This document shows positions 15,931-25,388 of a stretch of DNA of 64,000 bases, piece by piece. The notes below the pieces were generated by a model. It was given only the letters and a program-made list of their open reading frames with translations. It was not told the DNA's origin and did not search any database. Source of the DNA: Eutreptiella sp. 'Long Island Sound 2002' (Eukaryota; Euglenozoa; Euglenophyceae; Eutreptiales; Eutreptiaceae); contig OZ038380.1 in the NCBI GenBank assembly GCA_964036045.1, forward strand, positions 10,811,913 through 10,875,912, read 5' to 3'. The position numbers and the translations under genes were made by a program. The first letter of the stretch is position 1, and each line of letters begins with the position of its first letter.

Positions 15931-18875
15931 TGACGCGTTCCCGTGGGGGGCCGGCCACGGGACGCTGCGGGACACGCGCAAGTGAGCAGGCAGGCAAAGC
16001 ACTACGCTCACAAGGGCATCAATGCGCTCATGTCATGTGACAAAGCGTTTCAGAATCCTTGCCACTCTGCAAAGAGGGAACGAAAGTATGTACAGCAACA
16101 CATCAGGATATGTACACGTGGGGTTAAGACTGGACTGGGGTAAGGGCATTACAGGACAATAGACACTCTATCCTAACTTGTATCCCAATCCCAGGTCCGA
16201 CCCTCTCAGTGGCTGGTGGGGGCGGGGGCTCAAACACAACCCATGCCCTGCTCAGTCCGGACCCTGAAACCCTGCAAATGGGAGAGGTGTCCCACCTAGC
16301 CACAGGCGAGTTCCTGGGAGCCAAGAGGCTCCAAGGTCAACTGACAGTGGCTCCCTATGCTCCCTTAACGGCAGGTCCCAACTCCTCTCTGAGCCAGAGA
16401 TACGGCCCCGCCATTATCCCTCAGGAGTTGGTAGCTGAAAATGGGCTGTTTCAGCCCAAACTGAAATTAGCTTGAAAAACTCCAAAATTGACCCCTCGTC
16501 CGGACCCGCCAGAGGTAGGGACGAGGCAACTGACCCTATGCCCTTCGAGTACGAACTCCCTGGAGCCCTCACCCAACCTGGTTCCCTCTGAGGTCCCGGC
16601 ATCAGGGCAACACGGATGAGTCAAGTGGGGCCATGATGCCAAAATCACCAAAATTGGCGTCATTCCCACGCGTGGCTCGCCCGGCCAAGGTAAGGCCAAT
16701 GGCTCACAGGGTAGGAGGCAGGACCTAGGACTTATATCTGAGTGTACAACTTGAATTTAGGTCCGGGCTCCCTATGGGCTTAGAGAAATGGGGCCGCCAA
16801 TTGACCACACGGAAGGGGGAAATTGGGGTCCCAAAATTGGGTCATTTTGGCTGCCTGAAATGAGCCAAAATTCGGTGTGCTCCCAATAGTATATCTCCAC
16901 GCCGGCTTGGAGATCGGATCCGCCATTCCATACGTGATCCACCGGGAGTCCAACGGAGACTCCCATGCCCTTGGCTCTCAAAGATCTCCATGCCACGCGG
17001 CGTGGTGACGATCCCAATTGGGTCCACAAATGCAAAAATGGCAAAATTGCCCATTCTCAATTTGGCCTAGCGCCTTAACGAAGGCGGCTCCGCTTCGCTC
17101 ACGTGGTGTGTGGACCATGGGGACCATTACCCATAACACCCATGTCGTATATGGTCCATTGGTCCATGCGTCCGGCGTGCACGAGGGTTAGAACATAGTG
17201 CACGGCGGGCAGCGAAAGTGGAAAATTGCTCAAAATGGCCAAAATTGCGCACACTCATGGTTAGGGCAAATGAGGCATATGCCCGACTCGGACCGGAGTG
17301 TGCCATAGGATTGGTATCAAGTCATATTGGTCCAACATATCTTTTGGGCGTCGCCCAACTCCTCCGGTATTGGGAATGGCAGGGTCGCCAAGTTAGCCCA
17401 TGATTCGGGATAGTCCCAAATCGCCAACATGGCGGCCACGGTATGCCAAGCCTAAGAGGAGTTATTCGCCGGGTCCAAGATATGTTGGGGACCGAAGTAT
17501 GTACCCTCATAACATACTTGGGTCATGATGTCAATTGAGCGCAACGTTGAGATATGCGGTCGCCACTTGACATCATGACGAGCCAAAAACGGCAAAATTG
17601 GCACAAAGACATACAAAAGTGCATTGAAAGGTGCACAATTATATTATAATATCTTTGGCTTGGATCGAGCAATCAACTAATCCTTCTAAACACAATGACT
17701 TGACACCAATGACCTTCGATCCCACATATGTGCTCTACTTGGGGCGCCTTGAAAGGTTACGAGCGCTACTTCCCAAGTGGGCACACGAAAATATGGAAAA
17801 TTGCAAAACACACACTTTGCTCCCAACGCATCGCTTCGGGTTCACCACACAAGCTTCCCTTCACGAAGGTGAGGCTTGCAATTGATCGTAGGGAGTATGG
17901 AGAAGGGGCTTGCACAATATGAGGTCCATTGGCGGGCTTGTCTTGGAGCAATGGGCCCGCCAAATGGGCACGCAACACAACACATGGCACATACCACATA
18001 TTGCCCCAAAAGGCAGCTCCCACCACGATATGTCATGCCCCTCCAAGGGCATAACTTTGTGTCAATCGCTCATAGGAACTCAAGGAGAGTTCCTATGCAA
18101 CACCAACACTTGCGCGCTACACTCGAAAGTTATCTTAACGCACGCATTATCATGGCCATAGAGTTATAACGCAAACTCTACCCTCTTGACCATGATCCAT
18201 TACACTAGCGCGCACGTGTGGAGACGCAAGGCATATAATGCTTCCTAAATTACGTCGGGAGTATTGTGAATACATCCCACGTTTCCCTATCGTAATTCCT
18301 CGCAAGCAACACGAGATATGACCTTCACAAGTGGCCTCACGAATCAACTTTGTTTTGCCCATATCTTTAAGACAAATGGAGGGCAGGATAAAAGGGAAGT
18401 TGATTCGTGCATACGGAAGCACGTAGGTCCACTCGAAAGAGGTCAAATCAAGTGCGGGGATGTCGAAGTCGAAAATCCGATTTCGACATCCTGAAAAATT
18501 CGGATTAAGGTTGCGAGTATTAATTATGAAAATTGCGGAAGCATCCATGCAGTTCCTGGCGACTTTGGAGCCTTCGTGACGGATAGCGTTAAAATTTCCA
18601 TTATAAACAGTTAAACTGGCGGTTACGGTAAAGTCGCGAACCAACCGCCAGCAGTCAAAACAGTGAGTATCGGAACGGAAGCGTAAAAATTGACGGAAAC
18701 AATATGAAAATAAAACCCTGTTGATTCCTGATATTCTGATACACAAATCTCCGCTGGCGGTGCATCGGTTGCCGATGCGGGGCTTCACGGCACGGAACAC
18801 GCCGTGCATGGGGTTAGTGGACCGGAGACCGGTTGTATGCCGTAACCTGGCCATGGGGTTCTGGGTACCGCTTCA
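15931..18875 (-). repeat. 3' LTR of element B (left copy)
   Basis: It is 2,945 bp. In plus orientation it begins TGACGCGTTCCCGTGGGGGG and ends GGGTACCGCTTCA; read on the minus strand it starts TGAAGCGGTACCC. The boundaries come from comparison with the right copy (offset exactly 14,235) and from the flanking GTGT. Confidence 0.94.
18150..18854 (-). CDS. Hypothetical 234-aa ORF at the start of the element B LTR (left copy)
   Basis: This is an ATG-initiated sense ORF beginning 21 bp inside the U3 end of the LTR. It has no domain that I recognise. It is Cys-, Arg- and Ile-rich, with several short hydrophobic stretches but no clear signal peptide. The twin in the other LTR (32385-33089) is also open, with about three replacements. 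That twin openness is only weak evidence, because the LTRs are almost identical. It may be chance. Confidence 0.25.
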   Translation of the reverse strand: MARLRHTTGLRSTNPMHGVFRAVKPRIGNRCTASGDLCIRISGINRVLFSYCFRQFLRFRSDTHCFDCWRLVRDFTVTASLTVYNGNFNAIRHEGSKVARNCMDASAIFIINTRNLNPNFSGCRNRIFDFDIPALDLTSFEWTYVLPYARINFPFILPSICLKDMGKTKLIREATCEGHISCCLRGITIGKRGMYSQYSRRNLGSIICLASPHVRASVMDHGQEGRVCVITLWP

Positions 18876-18886
18876 CCCCCCTCCTT
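18876..18886 (-). other. Polypurine tract of element B
   Basis: Plus-strand CCCCCCTCCTT (minus-strand AAGGAGGGGGG) directly adjoins the inner edge of the left LTR. This identifies the left LTR as the 3' LTR and agrees with the minus-strand direction of gag and pol. Confidence 0.85.
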
Positions 18887-20363
18887 AGAGCAAACCCTGG
18901 GGGGGCTCGATAACACCCACGCATGGCAGCGGGTACCCAGGACCACTCCCTGAAAGGGGGGGGGTGTCACATCCTCACTTCAGTAAGTCACAGTAAGATA
19001 GGTATCCCACAGTGGGATAGGTATGCTGCTGTAACAGCTCGTAGCACATGTATAGTATCAAGTATCAAGTCCCGGGTCCTGGCGGCGATTGTTCGGCATC
19101 CAAAGGACCCGTTAACCCATACCAGGCGCACCGGGTGCCGGCTGCTACGGTCACCACCACAGTGGCAGTGGCATACACGGCCAACATAGGCGTCACACGA
19201 CGGCCGAGGTGGCCCCACAAGTCGAGAGCGACCACAAAGATCCATCAGGCTACCCCAAGCTTCCCAAGGCCCGCCGACTGGGGAGAGTCCCCACGGGTCC
19301 TTCCTCGGGCGCACCATGTCCATATCCATACGACGCGAGTCCAGAGTGCCATAGTCGAACTCCTTACGAACCCCAAATCGTGAGGGAACTCCTCCTGAAG
19401 GGATCGGGCATCAAGGCCGTCTTTTCCCTCGCCCTACTGCCACGAAGGCCATACATGAGGGAGTCCTCATGCAGTGTGGGCGGAGGCGTCGACTCCTCAA
19501 ACCACCAGTTTCCCAGGCAGACTGACCGAGGTCAGGAGCACCGGAGGCCGCCATCCGAATGCAAGTGCGTCTGCAAATCGGTAGGCTCACACTGGGACTG
19601 ACAGTGGCGGACCGCTGGGAGTGTAGTCAGGCAACTGGGCTTCCCGCCTGGCGCCATCAGGATCTCCACACATCACAGCGAATAGGGCAACACGGTATCA
19701 CGGGCACTCAAACAGTAGAATATGTAATCAAGTACTGGTCCAGGCTGGACCAGGCTGTAAGGATATGTACACGGCGACTCAAGGCGCCTCTGTATCCCGA
19801 TTCGTGGTGAAAAACAGTCCATCCCTCAGCGATGGGCTGATGACACTTAACATACAGATGCACATATCCTGGAGGGCAGAAAAACAAGCAACAATTTGGG
19901 TAAATAGGCGTGTAAACACACTCAGAACAGAGTGCCAAACCACGCCACGGTCAGGATAAGGCAAATGCAGGAGGATGGACAGGATAACGCCTGAGTTCAG
20001 GCATATATAGTCTCGAGACACACGTCGACTGGTCTGGATTCCGCAAATGCCATGGAACCAGACCACACACCAAAAAATCGCAATGCCGATGACAGCGGCA
20101 TCCGTTGCGCAACGTCGTATGGGCTTCAAGGCCCCAAGAGCTCAAAAAGTGTGAAGGTCAGTCGCCCTACCTGGTTTCCCAAGGATTCAGCAGGGGGGGG
20201 AGTGACGAATAGAAGAAGAGAGGGGCCATCCTCCTCTGGATTCAGCAGGGGGGGGTATATGGCCACTCTGTCACCGAAAGATGGAAGAGAGCAAGCAAGT
20301 AAGGGACGATTCGTCGGCCTCACAAGCGCTCACAACACATCAGGGGAGAGCCCAGGGCGCTGA
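18887..20363 (-). other. 3' noncoding region of element B
   Basis: These ~1.48 kb lie between the pol stop and the purine tract. I see no credible ORF. Two near-identical copies of GGATTCAGCAGGGGGGG occur at about 20184 and 20238. Confidence 0.6.
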
Positions 20364-23300
20364 TCAGGCACCCCCGGCTGCAATCGCCCGGGTGAGTGCT
20401 GCCAAGTCCGAAACTTGGATCTTGGTCTTGTGTTTGCGGATGTACTCCATGAAGGGAGTATTGACCCGCGGCACGAATGAGGAGACGGGTTCCCAGGTGT
20501 CGTGGGACGGCCCATAGCCTCGCCAACGAACCTTGAACTCCAGACCTCCGGGTGCCGAGGCCTTCGGACGCTGAGCCAGGATCTTCTCGACAGTATAGTC
20601 GTCCTGCTCAGCATAGTCGTCGTCCGAATCGGCCTCATGTTTGGCGTAGTCCAGGGACACATGTCGGCCACGGAGGTCGGGTTCCCGCACACGGAGTTGA
20701 CTCTCGTGGCGCTCCCGGAACTGTCCGTGACCCACCTTGATGCGGTAGGTGTCCTCACCAATCCTGCGGACCACCTCGCCGGGTGTGAACCAGGTTTTGG
20801 TGCGGTGGGTGCCCATGGGGCGGGGTCTGATCACCCACACCGGGTCTCCCACCCTGAACTTCTGCGCTGTCGAGCTCGGGGCGGACTTCTGACGCTCAGC
20901 ATGCTCCTTCTCAAGCTGCTGGCGGATGTCCCGCGCCGTTTGCTCTTGCCGCGCGAAGAACTCCTTGGCATCCATAGCCATGCCATCACCAGACAAGGGA
21001 AGTCCCCTACCCAGGGGGTCCCTGCCGAAGAGAATCTGGTGAGGGGACAAACCGCCCGGAGTGGGGGTGTCATGATGGGCCTTCAGAGCGGGCCACATCT
21101 CCTCGAACCAGTTCCGACGTGGATTGGTGATGTGGATCTTGCGCAGCTTCTCGAACAGCTGCCGTCCAGCCACCTCAGCACGGCCGTTAGACCGGCTGAG
21201 ATAGGCCACGCTCTTGGCATGACGTATCCCCATGAGGGAACACATAGCCTTGAACCAGCCACCAGTAAACTGGGGCCCTCGGTCACTGCAAATGGTGCGG
21301 GGGATGTCAAAGACGGTCAGCCAATGACGAATCATCATGACTGCCACTTCCTTGGCAAGCAACCCCTTTTTGCGTGCCGGAACGGCGACAACGTAGCCGC
21401 TGTGGCGGTCCACACAGAGAACCACACAGTCAAAGGTCTCCTTGCCAATGTGCACTTCGGGCATGGAGAAGACGTCCATGGCCACGCTCTCCATGGGCTG
21501 GTCAGGAACCGGGGTCCATTGGGGTTCCCCCTTGACGTTCCGGTTATCGGGATTGCAGGCCTGACAGACCGAACAACCCTTCCTGACCTTCTTGATGGCG
21601 GTGTAGAGAACGATATGGTCGATCTCGAACCGACGCTGCATGTCAAGAGCTTGCTTCTTGACCCCTGGATGCAGCATGTGGTGGTGCCAAGCTTCACACA
21701 GCTCGAGCACCCGGGACTCCGGGACTAGCAGCTTACCATTCCGGTAGAGCTTGCCACCTTCCTCGGTCAGCCCCTTTGGCCACTTCTGCCCGTCGTCAGG
21801 GTCGGTCACAGCCCTATACTCGGCCGCAAAGGCCTCAGACTTGGCGTAATCGTCGGTCCAGTCGTCCTGGAGGCAAGACTCCGGGAAGAGGTGCTTGTCG
21901 GACTCAGTTCCCACAGGGGGTGCCGGACCGGGCCTTCCGCCCGCGGCATCCACAGGGGCGAGTACACTGACCGTTCTGCTCACCCTCGAAGCGAGGGGGG
22001 CATCTGCAGCCATGACGACGAAGCATTTGGCACCCTCCTCCTCCATCAGGCGCTCCATTTCAATGATCCTCTTGGCTTCAGCGGTCTCAGCCTCATCGCC
22101 ATGGGCAGAGATATCCTGCATGCCCTTGCTGGCGGGATAGGCCCACCTACTGAGACAGTCCGCCACGGTGTTATCCTTTCCAGGAATATAAACAACCGTA
22201 AGGTCGAACTTGGCCAAGGTCTCGTGCCATCTTGCCCGTCGGGAGGCGGGACCCGAGGGGGTGTCCACGTGCTCCTTGTGCCACGACTGCAGACTCTGAT
22301 GGTCGGTGCAGACGGTGACGGGATGGAGGGCTATGTACCCAGCCCATTTCCTGAGAGCCATGACAATGGCATACGCCTCCTTTTCACGGGGCGTCCACGT
22401 CCGTCTCTGGCCTTCCGCCAGGACTCGGCTCCAGAAGGCCACGGGCACGTGCCTCCCATCGTCAAGCACTTGCTCCAACACAGCGCCAATGGCGTAGTTG
22501 GAAGCGTCGGTGCGCAGGACGAACCCTCGGTCGGGATCCACGAGGTGCAGACCCACTGCGGATAGCAGCGCCTGCTTCATCCCCTCAAAGGCACGGTCAG
22601 ACTCTTCAGTCCAGACCAAAGCCTTCTTGGACCCCTTCTTGGTCTCCTCTCGGTTGCCCTTGAGCATGGTCGTCATGGGGGCTGCATACTCGGCATACAT
22701 TTTGATATACCCCGAGTAGTAGTTGCAGAACCCCAGATACGCCCGTAGCTCAGAGACCGTTTTGGGCTTTTCCCAGTGCTCAATCGCGGCCACCTTGCCA
22801 GGTATGGGCTTTCGCTGCCCGCTCCCGACTACGTGGCCAGCGAAGACCACCTCGCTTACCGCAATGGTGGCCTTGTCACTGCTGCCCGTGAGTTTGTGCC
22901 GAACCAGAAGGTCCAGCACTCGAGTGACGTCCCTCTCGTGTGCCTCCAGGAGCTCCTCGTAGCTCATGCTGGGGTCCCCGGACGCGATGATCACGTCGTC
23001 CACGAAGGGGTCCCCACAGTCGCGCACCGGCTCAAGCAGGTTCTCCAGCATCCGCTGAAAAGCCGCATTGCCGTTGGTAACGCCCATAGGCATCACCTTC
23101 CACTGGAGAGGTCCAAGTGGGGTGCTCATGGCTGTGCAGGCACGGGACTCTTCGGCGAGAGGCATCTGATGATAACCATGTTTCAGGTCAATCACCGTGA
23201 AGATCCTCCGCCGGTGTTGCTTTTGCAGCATGTCCTCAATGAGGGGCAGCGTATAGCTGTCGTGCTGCGTTTGGGCGTTCAGGCCGCGGTAGTCGACCAC

Positions 23301-25385
23301 GAGCCGCCACTCACCAGCAACCTTCTTGGGGACGACGAAGCAAGGAGAGGCCCACTCGGAGTGGCACGGCTCAAGCCAGCCTCTCTGGATGAAGTCACGG
23401 AGGATCTTCTCCATGGCCTCTTTCCTCTCGCCCCTCAGGGCGAACTCCCGGTGTCGATACACACGGGGGTCCTGCTTCAGTCGTATCTTGGCCTCGCCAT
23501 ACGGTCCACGCACCGGTGGGGGAAACACAGGCTTTCCGCTGAAGAAGGTCTCGCCATACTTCTGCTTCAGCCTGGCCCTCAACGCCTGGATCTTGGGGCA
23601 GTCATCGGACTCCGCCTTGGCTTTTCCGGGCACTTGAACCACGGAGCTTACTTGAGGGGTAGCGACCCCGCTCGCTTTCGGCTCAGGTGGTCTTCCCAGG
23701 TGGCCCAAAGGGCCATCTCTGGTCTTGCCTCGGAACAGATCGCCGTAGGTGGGTGGGTTACGGCCAGGCGGCTCGTCTTGGCTGGACATGTGATCCAGCA
23801 CCCTCTGCACGAAGGTATTCCCGTCATAGGAACCGGAGACGATTGAGTCCACTTCCCACCAGGCTTTGTCCTGGCCTTTGCCCTCACGCTGGTTTCCCCA
23901 GTCGTGAAAGGGCTGATCCATATACCCCTGAACCAGATCCCACTCCTCTTCAGTGAAGGGGTCTTCGGAGTCCGATTCTTCGATGTCAATAGGGGGAACC
24001 GCAAAGCATTGCCTCCAAGGTTCTGCTATGATACGGTTGACACACACGAAGTCCGTGGTGTCGGCCTGATCAAGGCCCCCATCCACATAGTGGAATTCTG
24101 TTGGCCATCTCTGGGGTGGCATGGGCTGTCCCTTAGCGTCCTGATAGACACTCTCTCCAGCCGGTAGGACGACCTTGTTCAAGGTCATGTTGGTCAATGA
24201 GGCTACCCAATGTCGGGTACTTTCCTCCTCGGTGCATCCCATAGGAACAACCAGCACTGCCTTGGAGCGGTCCTTGCGAATCTTCGCTATCGCTCTTGGA
24301 ATGTCCCAACGGGGGCAATGGATCCACATCAATCCCTGATGCGGACCCCAGTGCTTCTTCCACGCGGAGTCCTGGGCGCTCCAGTACTTCTCACATACCC
24401 GCAGATGGGCGGAGGTTCCTGAAGAGAACGCATCCAGGGCCAGATCCGAAGCTCCCAGGTCCGCGACCACTCGGTTCGCCACTTCGGGCCTTACGCCGTA
24501 CTCCTGGTTTGCTGGCCCAGTGGGCTCAGTGTCCAGCGCGGCCACTTCGAGCTGATTGCGTTCGGGGTGGATCCATTGGCATTCCACATGGTGCTCAGGT
24601 GACGAGAGCCACGAGAGTTGGTCGTCCTGGTACAGGGTCATGGAGGCCTGGGCCGGGAGGACGCCGGAGTCCGTCTCCATCATGAAGTCGTACCCGACGA
24701 TCATGTCCCAGTCCATCTCGGCCTCGTAGAAGCTACCGTGCAGGAGGATTTCCTTGCCGAGGTCTGGGCGGCTCAGCTCACGATGGTTCACGAACTGCAG
24801 CCCAACGGCCGCTTCCTTCGTGCCTCCCACCATGTACTGGCCGTTCGCCACCTTCAGCCTGACAGGCTTCTGACTGTCGGTCAGACACTCTGGTGGAAGT
24901 AGGCCAGCCTTGACCAAGCTGACTTGAGCTCCCGTGTCGACCAACACGTCGAAAACCTTTTCCACTTCCCCGCATAGGGCACGGACCTTAAGATGCAACT
25001 GCCGCTCGCGACCGACACGGCGCACGGCGTGCAAACTCAGGATCTCCGGCCGTTCCAGAAGCTCCACAAGCGACTGGTGCAGGTCGTGGACAATGGGCTC
25101 AGGCTGCCCATCTGCAGCATCCAGCTGCGGTCCGGGTGATCCTCCGATACTCTCGGATAGATCCTGTAGTATATCAAACACGTTCTTGGTCGCGAAGGAC
25201 GGACGGGTGCAAGGGTTCGTGCCTTCACTTGCCCTCACCCCGCCTCCGCGACTGGGCGCCAGACCGGGCCTTCCGCCCGCGGCAGTCCCCTTGTGCTTAT
25301 CGACTCCCGACTGGGATGGATCGGCGCTTCCCACGTCACCATCCTGCGACCGCCCTAGCTGGGGCCCTTGGCTGCAGGGGCTCCG
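20364..25385 (-). CDS. pol: Element B Pol (readthrough part): protease, degenerate Dam-like domain, RT, RNase H, integrase, chromodomain
   Basis: This is in the gag frame after UAG 25386-25388. There is no ATG before the protease. Numbering from GTG 25334: retropepsin D133TGA; a segment at about 295-420 aligning with the family-1 Dam-like domain (D301AFSS, then WIHCPRWDIP at about 337-346 where family 1 has WINPPFHLI, then KAVLVVP); reverse transcriptase with F777VDD; RNase H with RTDAS and CTDHQSL; integrase with HHCC finger, D1287 (AMDVF), CSDRGPQFTG and SNGRAEVAGR; C-terminal chromodomain (FKVRWRGYGPSHDTWEP). The retropepsin is standard, unlike that of family 1. The methyltransferase-like motif IV is lost, so that part is probably structural or decaying. 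Confidence 0.93.
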   Translation of the reverse strand, partial: RSPCSQGPQLGRSQDGDVGSADPSQSGVDKHKGTAAGGRPGLAPSRGGGVRASEGTNPCTRPSFATKNVFDILQDLSESIGGSPGPQLDAADGQPEPIVHDLHQSLVELLERPEILSLHAVRRVGRERQLHLKVRALCGEVEKVFDVLVDTGAQVSLVKAGLLPPECLTDSQKPVRLKVANGQYMVGGTKEAAVGLQFVNHRELSRPDLGKEILLHGSFYEAEMDWDMIVGYDFMMETDSGVLPAQASMTLYQDDQLSWLSSPEHHVECQWIHPERNQLEVAALDTEPTGPANQEYGVRPEVANRVVADLGASDLALDAFSSGTSAHLRVCEKYWSAQDSAWKKHWGPHQGLMWIHCPRWDIPRAIAKIRKDRSKAVLVVPMGCTEEESTRHWVASLTNMTLNKVVLPAGESVYQDAKGQPMPPQRWPTEFHYVDGGLDQADTTDFVCVNRIIAEPWRQCFAVPPIDIEESDSEDPFTEEEWDLVQGYMDQPFHDWGNQREGKGQDKAWWEVDSIVSGSYDGNTFVQRVLDHMSSQDEPPGRNPPTYGDLFRGKTRDGPLGHLGRPPEPKASGVATPQVSSVVQVPGKAKAESDDCPKIQALRARLKQKYGETFFSGKPVFPPPVRGPYGEAKIRLKQDPRVYRHREFALRGERKEAMEKILRDFIQRGWLEPCHSEWASPCFVVPKKVAGEWRLVVDYRGLNAQTQHDSYTLPLIEDMLQKQHRRRIFTVIDLKHGYHQMPLAEESRACTAMSTPLGPLQWKVMPMGVTNGNAAFQRMLENLLEPVRDCGDPFVDDVIIASGDPSMSYEELLEAHERDVTRVLDLLVRHKLTGSSDKATIAVSEVVFAGHVVGSGQRKPIPGKVAAIEHWEKPKTVSELRAYLGFCNYYSGYIKMYAEYAAPMTTMLKGNREETKKGSKKALVWTEESDRAFEGMKQALLSAVGLHLVDPDRGFVLRTDASNYAIGAVLEQVLDDGRHVPVAFWSRVLAEGQRRTWTPREKEAYAIVMALRKWAGYIALHPVTVCTDHQSLQSWHKEHVDTPSGPASRRARWHETLAKFDLTVVYIPGKDNTVADCLSRWAYPASKGMQDISAHGDEAETAEAKRIIEMERLMEEEGAKCFVVMAADAPLASRVSRTVSVLAPVDAAGGRPGPAPPVGTESDKHLFPESCLQDDWTDDYAKSEAFAAEYRAVTDPDDGQKWPKGLTEEGGKLYRNGKLLVPESRVLELCEAWHHHMLHPGVKKQALDMQRRFEIDHIVLYTAIKKVRKGCSVCQACNPDNRNVKGEPQWTPVPDQPMESVAMDVFSMPEVHIGKETFDCVVLCVDRHSGYVVAVPARKKGLLAKEVAVMMIRHWLTVFDIPRTICSDRGPQFTGGWFKAMCSLMGIRHAKSVAYLSRSNGRAEVAGRQLFEKLRKIHITNPRRNWFEEMWPALKAHHDTPTPGGLSPHQILFGRDPLGRGLPLSGDGMAMDAKEFFARQEQTARDIRQQLEKEHAERQKSAPSSTAQKFRVGDPVWVIRPRPMGTHRTKTWFTPGEVVRRIGEDTYRIKVGHGQFRERHESQLRVREPDLRGRHVSLDYAKHEADSDDDYAEQDDYTVEKILAQRPKASAPGGLEFKVRWRGYGPSHDTWEPVSSFVPRVNTPFMEYIRKHKTKIQVSDLAALTRAIAAGGA

Positions 25386-25388
25386 CTA
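25383..25388 (-). promoter_or_regulatory. Putative readthrough stop UAG-CGG of element B gag
   Basis: Gag ends ACC-GAC-GCC-CCC-UAG-CGG. The same frame stays open to the pol stop at 20364. A CGG codon after the stop is the hallmark of the so-called type II leaky context (best known with UGA). The inverted pair CTAGC/GCTAG overlaps the stop and lies 30 bases further on, but I see no hairpin as strong as that of family 1. Confidence 0.55.
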
